Source of the DNA: Bacteroidaceae bacterium
Lineage (GTDB): Bacteria > Bacteroidota > Bacteroidia > Bacteroidales > Bacteroidaceae
Reading direction: 5' to 3'
Assembly (NCBI GenBank): GCA_017429945.1
Contig: JAFRNY010000026.1
Span: 1 to 64,000, forward strand
Length of the DNA stretch: 64,000 nt
Part shown: positions 48,447-55,216 of the stretch, in pieces
Layout of the letters: every line of letters starts with the position of its first letter
How positions within the stretch are numbered: position 1 is the stretch's first letter
Position numbers and translations under genes: made by a program
Notes under the pieces: generated by a model
What the model saw: only the letters and a program-made list of their open reading frames with translations
The model's database searches: none
What the model was told of the DNA's origin: nothing

Positions 48447-49331
48447 ATGAACGAAAAACGTTATGTCGTAGGCCTGGGCGAAGTCCTGTGGGACGTTCTG
48501 CCCGAAGGCAAGAAACTCGGCGGCGCACCTGCCAACTTCGCTTACCATGCCGGACAGTTCCTCGGTTCGGACAACACCATCGCCATCAGCGCTCTCGGCG
48601 AGGACAAGCTGGCCGACGAGACCATCGAAGCCCTGCGCGAACACAACCTCAACGACCTGCTGCCCCGCGTGCCCTACCCCACGGGCACCGTGCAGGTGAC
48701 GCTGGCCGAAGGCGGTATCCCCACGTACGACATCAAGGAGAACGTGGCTTGGGACAACATTCCCTTCGACGACGATATCGCCTCCATCGCACGCTCGTGC
48801 CGTGCCGTATGCTTCGGCTCGCTCGCACAGCGCAACATCGTAAGCCGCACCACCATCCAGAAGTTCCTCGACGCCACGCCCGACGATTGCCTCAAGATCT
48901 TCGACATCAACCTGCGCCAGCAGTTCTACACCAAGGAGATCATCCAGGAGAGCATACGCCGCTGCAACATCCTCAAGATCAACGACGAGGAACTCGTGCT
49001 CATCGGCCGCATGTTCGGCTATCCCGGCCTCGACATCGAGAACAAGTGCTGGCTCATACTGGGCAAGTACAACCTCGACATGCTCGTGCTCACCTGCGGC
49101 ACCAACGGCTCCTACGTCTTCACACCCGGCAATGTCTCGTTCCAGGAGACGCCGAAAGTCACCGTGGCCGACACCGTAGGCGCGGGCGACTCGTTCACAG
49201 GCTCCTTCGTAGGTAGCATCCTGGGTGGCAAGAGCGTGGCCGAGGCCCACCGCACAGCCGTCCGCGTCAGCGCATACGTCTGCACGCAGAACGGCGCCAT
49301 GCCCGAAGTGCCCGCCGAGCTGAAGGCCTGA
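48447..49331 (+). CDS. Fructokinase (PfkB family)
   Basis: A 294-residue ribokinase/PfkB-family kinase that phosphorylates fructose. The N-terminal GLGEVLWDVLPEGKKLGGAPAN pattern and the C-terminal ATP/catalytic signature DTVGAGDSFTGSF with the base D are intact. It follows the fructose transporter after a repeat-filled gap and closes the locus. A GC-rich inverted repeat at 49394-49428 follows. Confidence 0.93.
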   Translation: MNEKRYVVGLGEVLWDVLPEGKKLGGAPANFAYHAGQFLGSDNTIAISALGEDKLADETIEALREHNLNDLLPRVPYPTGTVQVTLAEGGIPTYDIKENVAWDNIPFDDDIASIARSCRAVCFGSLAQRNIVSRTTIQKFLDATPDDCLKIFDINLRQQFYTKEIIQESIRRCNILKINDEELVLIGRMFGYPGLDIENKCWLILGKYNLDMLVLTCGTNGSYVFTPGNVSFQETPKVTVADTVGAGDSFTGSFVGSILGGKSVAEAHRTAVRVSAYVCTQNGAMPEVPAELKA

Positions 49332-49393
49332 GCCCTGCCATACAACACAAGCACTGCAGCTGATCACCCTGCATTCAGCGTAGAAACTTAAAC

Positions 49394-49428
49394 CGCCGCC
49401 AACCCTGCTGCAAGAGAGGTTGGCGGCG
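49394..49428 (+). terminator. Inverted repeat after fructokinase
   Basis: CGCCGCCAACC and GGTTGGCGGCG pair perfectly over 11 bp with a 13-nt loop. No T tract follows, so this may be a weak or factor-assisted terminator. Confidence 0.5.
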
Positions 49429-49563
49429 ATGCCATTTATAACCTTGCCCACGCTCAGGCGAATGAAAGGTCCATGCTTCAATGCCCTTACACGCTCTTAG
49501 GGCTAATGCTTTAAACACCAATTAAAAAGACAGCCATGACATACCGCGCATTTTGAGCGTACG

Positions 49564-50625
49564 TCAACAGGATTCTGAAAACAATCTCTTTATACCCATC
49601 AATACTTTGTAGGTCGGTTCTACTGATGTAATATCAGAGAGGACGCCTGAATGGCCGTGTTCAATAGATGTTATGAAAGAAAGTATCTCGCTGTAGTAGC
49701 CTTGCGAAAAGATTTGGTTGTTAGGAAGTGTGGGAGCAGCGTTGTTGCGGGCATAAAGGTATTCTATGTTTTTGTTGTGTTTGCAGACCTTCTCGCAGGG
49801 AATACCAAGGAGGGAGGAGAGCTTTGGCTCGAAGGTCAACTGCTCCATCTGAGAGAGGCGGTAGATTCCTTTTGACGTACAGACCTTCAGCGTTTCCTCG
49901 GCAGATGTCCAGGCGTAGGCGGTGGATAGTTCGAGAGAGCCGACGATGTGGGGATGACGTAGCATGAGGATATAGGACGCCGGGGATACTTGCTGGCAGG
50001 CTATGATTTCGGGTTTGCCAAAGAGGAAACAAACGAGGTCGAGGGGATGGATGTAAAGGTCAAGCAATGCATCGCCCTCTGGATAGTTGCCAGTGAGGTA
50101 ATGGAGGTCGTAACTAATAAGATGCTCTTTGCATAGACGTTTTTGAAGGATTTGCACGGCAGGGGCATAGCGTTTCTGCAAGCCTACCACGACTAAGGGC
50201 GAGCGATGCTCGGGAATGCCATAAAGACGCTGCTGGTCTATGAGGGCTTTCAGCTCCTGCAGCGATTGGCAGGGTGGCTTCTCAATGAACAGCGACTTGC
50301 CGCTTTGCACAACACGCGAGGCAATGGAGAAATGAGCAGAGGGCGAAGCGGAAACAAATACGCCCTTCACTTCTTCGTCTTTCAATATCGTGTCAAGTGA
50401 GGTCGTTGCTTTCACATGAGGAAACTTCCGTTCTATCAGTCTGGCCTTCCTTTCCGATGTGACACAGATATATTTCAGAGGTACGCCGAGATAGTGAAGA
50501 ACAGGATAGAGATTGGTCAGCGAGTGTTGTCCCATGCCCACGAAGGCATAAGAATATTTGTACTTTTGGTCGAGGAATCGCTCTGTACGCATCCGTTTGT
50601 ATCGGTTGATTATTTCCTGTATCAT
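49564..50625 (-). CDS. Gfo/Idh/MocA-family oxidoreductase
   Basis: A NAD(P)-dependent oxidoreductase of about 353 residues. The Rossmann start YAFVGMGQHSLTNLYPVL is followed by FVSASPSAHFSIASRVV and the EKP motif (FIEKPPC). The catalytic region KRYAP...HPLD is present in variant form (VVVGLQKRYAPAVQIL, DLYIHPLDLVCFLF). The ATG at 50625 is chosen because it overlaps the upstream radical SAM stop as ATGA, indicating coupling; the longer frame begins inside that gene. The substrate is unknown, but the strict pairing with a radical SAM protein suggests a two-step modification of a sugar or small molecule. Confidence 0.82.
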   Translation of the reverse strand: MIQEIINRYKRMRTERFLDQKYKYSYAFVGMGQHSLTNLYPVLHYLGVPLKYICVTSERKARLIERKFPHVKATTSLDTILKDEEVKGVFVSASPSAHFSIASRVVQSGKSLFIEKPPCQSLQELKALIDQQRLYGIPEHRSPLVVVGLQKRYAPAVQILQKRLCKEHLISYDLHYLTGNYPEGDALLDLYIHPLDLVCFLFGKPEIIACQQVSPASYILMLRHPHIVGSLELSTAYAWTSAEETLKVCTSKGIYRLSQMEQLTFEPKLSSLLGIPCEKVCKHNKNIEYLYARNNAAPTLPNNQIFSQGYYSEILSFITSIEHGHSGVLSDITSVEPTYKVLMGIKRLFSESC

Positions 50626-51680
50626 TGTATTGCTTTTAGATGGTTGCGATAGGTCTGCTGAGGGTCTGCCGTCCACTGGTATGGTCCGTAGAACTTTTCA
50701 ATAAGCCATTTGGGCAACAGCCGCTCAAAGTTACGCACGAGGATGATATCATACTTACGATGGAAGTTGATCCAGCAGTCGTTACAGTTCTTGGAATAGT
50801 GGCATTGCGTCTGGCAGGTTGTAGCACCGTTGAAAATCTCGTCGAGCGATTGGCTACGGATGTTTCCCAACACCACATCAAGATTCTGGCAGAGCGGCAC
50901 ATCGCCGTTGCTGTGAACGACGAGGCAACTCATGATGCTCCGGCAGTGCAGGCGAAGATGCCCATTTCGCCATTCATCATAGAGCGCTACGAAGTCGTAG
51001 TTCTCCTGCGTCTGGTGGATGCTTTTGGGTATCTGCTTCACGAAGTCCGATGTCGAGAGCAGTTCGCTCGTTGTATCGAAGAAAGCCATCGTCCCATAGA
51101 TGCCAATACGGACATCTATGCCGTAGTACTTGGCAACATCAATAACAAACGCCATGTCATCGAAGTCGTTCCACGGCGAGAGGCAGAACATCAGCGACAG
51201 GGGCACTTCATCTTTCAGGGCCTCAACTACCTCAATCACGCGGTCGTAGCCGTTGCAGCCCCGCATCCGCTGGTAAGTCTCGCGCCCGCCATCGAGAGAA
51301 ACGTACAGATGCCGAGGCTGATAGCGGCGGACGACATCGATAACCCGACGGGGCGCGAGACAATTGGAAAGCAGCGTGTAGTTAGAATGGTGCTCATGAA
51401 ACCACGCCATGATCTCCTCAGCCTGTGGATGAAGGATGAACTCGCCGCCCTCCAGTCCTATGGTAGTCCGTTTGGTGACGCATCGGCTATGCATGATTCG
51501 CTTGATGTCTTCGAGAGACAGATGTTCCACCTTCTTCTGCCAGATATTGCAGCGCTTGCAGCGCGACTGACAAGACGTGGTCGAATAAATCATCAGTTGC
51601 GACAGCCGCTTGTGCCGTGGCCTCATGATGTTGTTCAGATAGAGAAGCCCGTTGTAGGCGTAATCGTAAATCGTGTACAT
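50622..51680 (-). CDS. Radical SAM protein with SPASM-like C-terminus
   Basis: A 352-residue radical SAM enzyme. The [4Fe-4S] motif CQSRCKRC (Cx3Cx2C) lies near residue 38, followed by GLEGGEFILHP (the GGE motif). A C-terminal cysteine-rich segment (CLVVHSNGDVPLCQNLDVVLGN, then C-x-C, NCNDCW) matches a SPASM/twitch-like domain. The start chosen is the ATG at 51680; a TTG at 51695 lies inside a hairpin arm and is less likely. It couples to the downstream oxidoreductase through ATGA. The reaction is not known. Confidence 0.82.
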   Translation of the reverse strand: MYTIYDYAYNGLLYLNNIMRPRHKRLSQLMIYSTTSCQSRCKRCNIWQKKVEHLSLEDIKRIMHSRCVTKRTTIGLEGGEFILHPQAEEIMAWFHEHHSNYTLLSNCLAPRRVIDVVRRYQPRHLYVSLDGGRETYQRMRGCNGYDRVIEVVEALKDEVPLSLMFCLSPWNDFDDMAFVIDVAKYYGIDVRIGIYGTMAFFDTTSELLSTSDFVKQIPKSIHQTQENYDFVALYDEWRNGHLRLHCRSIMSCLVVHSNGDVPLCQNLDVVLGNIRSQSLDEIFNGATTCQTQCHYSKNCNDCWINFHRKYDIILVRNFERLLPKWLIEKFYGPYQWTADPQQTYRNHLKAIQ

Positions 51681-51731
51681 AAAAAATCGTTGCAATTTTG
51701 TTTCTAATTATAAAGTCCAAAATTGCAACGA
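51681..51731 (-). terminator. Terminator-like hairpin whose U-tract abuts the radical SAM ATG
   Basis: On the minus strand TCGTTGCAATTTTG (from 51731) pairs perfectly over 14 bp with CAAAATTGCAACGA (to 51687) across a 17-nt loop. TTTTTT and then directly the ATG follow. It could end the upstream lipoprotein transcript, or act as an attenuator in the leader of the radical SAM gene. Confidence 0.75.
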
Positions 51732-51752
51732 ATGACTGCACAGGGCGGTAGG

Positions 51753-52313
51753 TTATTTTATCAGTTTGCCATTGCTTTCCAGGTATTTCAGGAACGCTTC
51801 CCATTGCGGGGCGCGGCGTTGGCGATTGGCCTTTACACGCTCATCGTCGATGAACTGAGGGGGATAACAGTCGTAGAGATAGTAGCGGCCATCGTCGATG
51901 ACCTCGTCGTCGATCTTTCCGCAACAGAGTACGAGGTCATCGAACATCTGGCTATTGATGAGACCGACGTAAGTAGCCCCGCCAGAAAAAAGGTATTCGT
52001 CATCGAGATAGAAGTCTATCTCTGTAGTCAACGGAATCTTCTCACGTAATGGCTCCATCGTGTCGCGGAAGCGTAGTTCGCGGGTGACGGGGTCGAACCA
52101 TTCGATGTCATTATCGGTGAAAAGAACTCCTTCTGCGTCAGCATCGGAGCGTGTTCTAGGCTCACCGATTCCAATGGCAAAGAGCGCAGCTTTTTCTACA
52201 GGACAGGTCGTAAAAGGCTTCTCGGGTTCGTTACCGTCAAGGCTGCAGGCTGTCGTCGCTGTGCCGGCAATGGCTATCGCCATCATCCAGGCAAGAGGGC
52301 TGTAATGTTTCAT
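51753..52313 (-). CDS. Hypothetical lipoprotein downstream of the sigma-barrel gene
   Basis: A 186-residue protein with an export signal (HYSPLAWMMAIAIAGTATTAC) ending in a lipobox-like TTAC. The mature part is acidic with tyrosine clusters (GRYYLYDCYPPQF) and matches no family I recognise. It lies 70 bp downstream of the sigma-barrel gene on the same strand. A 14-bp sequence found upstream of that gene is repeated 53 bp upstream of its ATG, suggesting shared control. Confidence 0.65.
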   Translation of the reverse strand: MKHYSPLAWMMAIAIAGTATTACSLDGNEPEKPFTTCPVEKAALFAIGIGEPRTRSDADAEGVLFTDNDIEWFDPVTRELRFRDTMEPLREKIPLTTEIDFYLDDEYLFSGGATYVGLINSQMFDDLVLCCGKIDDEVIDDGRYYLYDCYPPQFIDDERVKANRQRRAPQWEAFLKYLESNGKLIK

Positions 52314-52335
52314 ATTCCTTAGAGCTTAAAATATT

Positions 52336-52357
52336 GGACTATCTATTTATATAGTCC
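52336..52357 (-). other. Short stem-loop in the lipoprotein leader
   Basis: GGACTAT and ATAGTCC pair perfectly over 7 bp with an 8-nt loop. On the minus strand it is followed by AATATTTT, so it may be a weak terminator or part of the promoter region. Confidence 0.35.
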
Positions 52358-52365
52358 TTTGAAGC

Positions 52366-52379
52366 ATGAAAAGACTGCA
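52366..52379 (-). promoter_or_regulatory. Copy 2 of the TGCAGTCTTTTCAT element (before the lipoprotein gene)
   Basis: Identical over 14 bp to the element at 54135-54148 upstream of the sigma-barrel gene. Both copies are followed 7-8 bp later by GGAC and an AT-rich run (GGACATA and GGACTATA). It is a candidate ECF-type promoter. It begins 4 bp after the sigma-barrel stop. Confidence 0.5.
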
Positions 52380-52383
52380 CAGA

Positions 52384-54105
52384 TTACCAAGTAAATCTGA
52401 TTCCCAGCGGCAGGGAGAAGTTGAACGGATGCTCCGTGCGGTAGGTCTCAATGTCAGTCCTCATCGGGATATAATATCGCAGGCTTGGTTCGGCGAAGAA
52501 ACCAATGCTGGGTGTCAGGTTGTATTGCAGGCCCAGACCAGTTCCGAGTGACCACTGCCATGGAGCACGGATGGTGGTCTTGTCGGTAGCCTCCAACAGG
52601 CCATGCAGGTAGTAACTTGTGTTGAGTGGCGAGTAGAGAGGAATCTCCGTGGTAACGCCGATACTTCCGTAGAGGCTCCACGCCTTTCTATTATATATAT
52701 TGCAGATGCCCTTCACGGGGATGCCGAGGTAGTGTATGATCTGCTGTTCATTGATGGTATTACCGTTTGAACCCATCTCAAATTCCGACTTCAGCCTGCT
52801 GTAGCTCAGTCCGGTTTCCAGCGCGAAGCGATGATTCAACTGATACTTCAATGCCAACGAGAAGCCCGCGGGCATGTAGTGGTGGCTCTTGCGGACAATC
52901 TTGTCTGTGCCTGTTCCAAAGGCATCACCGGCATTGTTCAGAGCGATGTTCATAATGACGCTGCGAGTCTTGTCGCTCACCGCGCTTGGATGAGTTGACA
53001 GATAGACGGCATAATCCGACCAGTTGTCAATGCTGCTCGGGATAATCGGAGTTGGTGACGGTCCTGGCGTCGACTGTGCAGCTGACGGTGCGGGCTTAAA
53101 GCTGAACGGCTGGCTATAGCGGTTCTGTTCATCAAACTGACTATTGTATGCCAGTTCTAACGACCATTTCTTATCGTTATTTGTACTGACGGTTGACTTT
53201 TCGGGGAACAAGTCAGCTATATCATTATGTGGAATTTCCATATTGTGTATCACCTTTGTTGTATCGCCCGATATTGTGTCGGCATCTGTCTGCTCCTGCG
53301 CAACCATATTTGTCAAAGAGTCTGGCATAATGGAATCAAGCGCTTGAGCAATGAAAGACTGTAGTTTGTCAATCGGGGTATGATGCATGGGGATATGAAC
53401 GACGACAGGCTTCTGGGGATGCTCTTCCGAGGATTCACTTGTATGTGCATTTAGCTTTGGTGTATCCATCTGCTTGGCAATGACGGGCTTTGACGCATGG
53501 TGCTCACCTACGCCTTTTTTCTTGAACAAAAAGAAAGTGAGCGGTATGAGCAGCAACAGAAGTACGGCTACCCTATACTGCCGCATCATCTTGCGGAGCA
53601 TCTTCTTAGCCCGCGACAGTTGCGAGGATGACGAATGTGGCTCGATGCCCAGCGTATCGGCAATCTCCTTGTGCGACAACCCTTCGAACACAGAGAGTCG
53701 GAACACCTTGCCATAGCCCTCCGGCAGACGGTCAATGAGCTGCTGCACATCGTCCCATGGCACGCCTCTAACTTCGCTCTCTCCTCCAGGTATCTGCAAA
53801 TGCTCAGCTTCCTCTAGTTGCACAAAAGTCATCTTTGCCAGATGGTCTTTATATTTCGATGCAACATTTCTCGTTATCGACATCATCCATGCCTCTGCTT
53901 TCCTGTCATCGCGCAGTTTGTCAAAAGAGGTAAAGATAATCACGAACGCGTCATGCAATACATCGCTGATGGCTTGTTCATCGCTGACATACCGACGGCA
54001 TACACCCCTCATCCGTTGGGCGTATGCCTTATACAGAGCTCCGAGGGCATCCGCATCCCCCTGTCTGCACCGTTCTATCAACCGTGTTATCTCCATCGAA
54101 AACAT
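52384..54105 (-). CDS. ECF sigma factor fused through a TM helix to an outer-membrane-type beta-barrel
   Basis: One uninterrupted 573-residue frame. Residues about 5-90 are sigma region 2 (LIERCRQGDADALGALYKAY, ISDVLHDAFVIIF, AWMMSITRN). Residues about 115-176 are sigma region 4 (LPEGYGKVFRLSVFEGLSHKEIA, then the helix-turn-helix). A transmembrane helix follows at once (about 178-194, VAVLLLLLIPLTFFLF). A polar, Pro/Ser-rich linker leads to a C-terminal barrel of about 12 kDa or more (310-573) with alternating strands (GFSLALKYQL, FALETGLSYSRLKSEF, GTGLGLQYNLT) ending in FSLPLGIRFTW. Bacteroidetes often encode a sigma factor next to a separate barrel protein that starts with a short cytoplasmic segment. 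Here they are one chain. An assembly error removing a stop cannot be excluded. Confidence 0.85.
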   Translation of the reverse strand: MFSMEITRLIERCRQGDADALGALYKAYAQRMRGVCRRYVSDEQAISDVLHDAFVIIFTSFDKLRDDRKAEAWMMSITRNVASKYKDHLAKMTFVQLEEAEHLQIPGGESEVRGVPWDDVQQLIDRLPEGYGKVFRLSVFEGLSHKEIADTLGIEPHSSSSQLSRAKKMLRKMMRQYRVAVLLLLLIPLTFFLFKKKGVGEHHASKPVIAKQMDTPKLNAHTSESSEEHPQKPVVVHIPMHHTPIDKLQSFIAQALDSIMPDSLTNMVAQEQTDADTISGDTTKVIHNMEIPHNDIADLFPEKSTVSTNNDKKWSLELAYNSQFDEQNRYSQPFSFKPAPSAAQSTPGPSPTPIIPSSIDNWSDYAVYLSTHPSAVSDKTRSVIMNIALNNAGDAFGTGTDKIVRKSHHYMPAGFSLALKYQLNHRFALETGLSYSRLKSEFEMGSNGNTINEQQIIHYLGIPVKGICNIYNRKAWSLYGSIGVTTEIPLYSPLNTSYYLHGLLEATDKTTIRAPWQWSLGTGLGLQYNLTPSIGFFAEPSLRYYIPMRTDIETYRTEHPFNFSLPLGIRFTW

Positions 54106-54134
54106 GATGTCTCTATCTCTTATGTCCGAAAATT

Positions 54135-54148
54135 ATGAAAAGACTGCA
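54135..54148 (-). promoter_or_regulatory. Copy 1 of the TGCAGTCTTTTCAT element (before the sigma-barrel gene)
   Basis: It lies 29 bp upstream of the ATG at 54105 and is followed by GGACATA at the spacing expected of a -35/-10 pair. See the second copy at 52366. Confidence 0.5.
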
Positions 54149-54202
54149 TGGAATAGTAGCTTTTTTCCAATGAAACCTCATTATGGCTCCGCTTTGCGGG
54201 TG

Positions 54203-54210
54203 CAAAGGTA
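54203..54210 (-). promoter_or_regulatory. Housekeeping -7 box upstream of the sigma-barrel gene
   Basis: TACCTTTG on the minus strand fits TAnnTTTG, 97 bp upstream of the ATG. The gene may therefore have both a housekeeping and a self-directed promoter. Confidence 0.5.
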
Positions 54211-54280
54211 GTCTTTATTCTGCATAACACGTTTCTTTTCCCATAGGATAGGACTTAACTTCAGACAAGATTTGCATAAA

Positions 54281-54310
54281 TCGCACGTGCGAAACATCGG
54301 ATTCGTACGA
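54281..54310. other. Palindromes TCGCACGTGCGA and TCGTACGA in the sigma/rimP divergent gap
   Basis: A perfect 12-bp palindrome at 54281-54292 is followed by an 8-bp palindrome at 54303-54310. They sit midway between the divergent promoters and could be a regulator site. The rest of the 54211-54445 gap shows no gene. Confidence 0.4.
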
Positions 54311-54421
54311 TGGCATGCTGGTTCACGCCCTGGGCATCGGCAGCACCGCGCGACCAAAGCAAACGATTTTGCGGTGATTTCTGAAAAAAATGCAGCCCAA
54401 CTGATTTTTATCGCCTGATTA

Positions 54422-54453
54422 TTTGGCCAGTACGAGATTTTTCACTACTTTTG
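54422..54453 (+). promoter_or_regulatory. Promoter of the rimP-nusA-infB operon
   Basis: TTTG at 54422-54425 and TACTTTTG at 54446-54453 are separated by 20 bp, the classic Bacteroidetes -33/-7 arrangement. The ATG of rimP is 105 bp downstream. Confidence 0.75.
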
Positions 54454-54558
54454 CAGCGCAAACGTGAGGAAGCGAGGGGCCGCCAAGGTTCTTCGCTTCT
54501 CGCTTAAAAGACCTTACACATCAAAAAATTATTATACCTTTTTTGTAAGTAACCTGAC

Positions 54559-55026
54559 ATGATCGACAAGCAAAAAGTGAATGAGCTCGTAGAGCAATGG
54601 CTCGAAGGCAAAGATTATTTCCTCACCGACCTCACGGTGACGCCCGACAACTGCATCACCGTGGAGATAGACCACGCCGACGGCGTATGGATCGACGACT
54701 GCGTGCAGCTCTCGCGGTTCATCGAGGACCACCTCAACCGCGACGAGGAGGACTACGAACTCGAGGTGGGCAGCGCCGGACTGGGACAGCCGTTCAAGGT
54801 GCTGCGCCAGTGGCAGAACCACGTGGGCAAGGAAGTGGAAATCGTCACACGCGACGGCCGCAAGCTCAAAGGCACGCTCAAAGCGGCCTCGGCCGACGCC
54901 GTAACGCTCGTCACGCGCCAGAAGGTGACCCTCGAAGGCAAGAAGCGCCCCGTGCTGCAGGACGTCGACATCGACCTGCCCATGGCCGACATCAAGAGCG
55001 GGCGCTACATCATCGACTTCAAATGA
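54559..55026 (+). CDS. rimP: Ribosome maturation factor RimP
   Basis: A 155-residue protein needed for 30S subunit maturation. The N-terminal domain (about 1-80) carries ELEVGSAGLGQPFK, the family signature near VSSPG. A C-terminal SH3-like domain (about 85-155) has GKEVEIVTRDGRKLKGTL and ends in GRYIIDFK. It is followed by nusA and infB, the conserved order in bacteria. Confidence 0.93.
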   Translation: MIDKQKVNELVEQWLEGKDYFLTDLTVTPDNCITVEIDHADGVWIDDCVQLSRFIEDHLNRDEEDYELEVGSAGLGQPFKVLRQWQNHVGKEVEIVTRDGRKLKGTLKAASADAVTLVTRQKVTLEGKKRPVLQDVDIDLPMADIKSGRYIIDFK

Positions 55027-55027
55027 C

Positions 55028-55209
55028 AGACCCACCCCCGGCCCCTCCCGTGAAGGGAGGGGAGAGCCTGCGGGGCGAGACTAAATAACAGGAAGCCCCA
55101 CCGGGGCGAAACAATGAAATAATTAATTCACAATAAAGAATGACCCTATAATCTCCGTTAAGCGCCCGGCGCTCCCCTCCCTTCACGGGAGGGGCCAGGG
55201 GGTGGGTCT
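55028..55209. mobile_element. MITE-like element with 37-38 bp terminal inverted repeats filling the rimP-nusA gap
   Basis: The left arm (55028-55064) and right arm (55172-55209) are inverted copies differing by a single extra base. Each arm contains its own palindrome CCCCTCCC-GTGAA-GGGAGGGG. The arms start 2 bp after the rimP stop and end 7 bp before the nusA ATG. The 107-bp centre is non-coding. No transposase is present, so it would depend on one elsewhere. If transcribed, it folds as a long hairpin inside an essential operon. Confidence 0.8.
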
Positions 55210-55216
55210 TATACTC

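Noticed and set aside
50640..51707. Plus-strand ORF (355 codons) opposite the radical SAM gene
   Set aside because: The minus strand has the CxxxCxxC motif and a coupled downstream gene; the plus-strand product shows no family.
54211..54420. Possible small gene between the sigma-barrel and rimP promoters
   Set aside because: Short frames only, no start context or family similarity; palindromes suggest regulatory DNA instead.
55202..55216. GTG start for nusA inside the inverted-repeat arm
   Set aside because: The ATG at 55217 begins the conserved N-terminus, and the extra residues come from the repeat.
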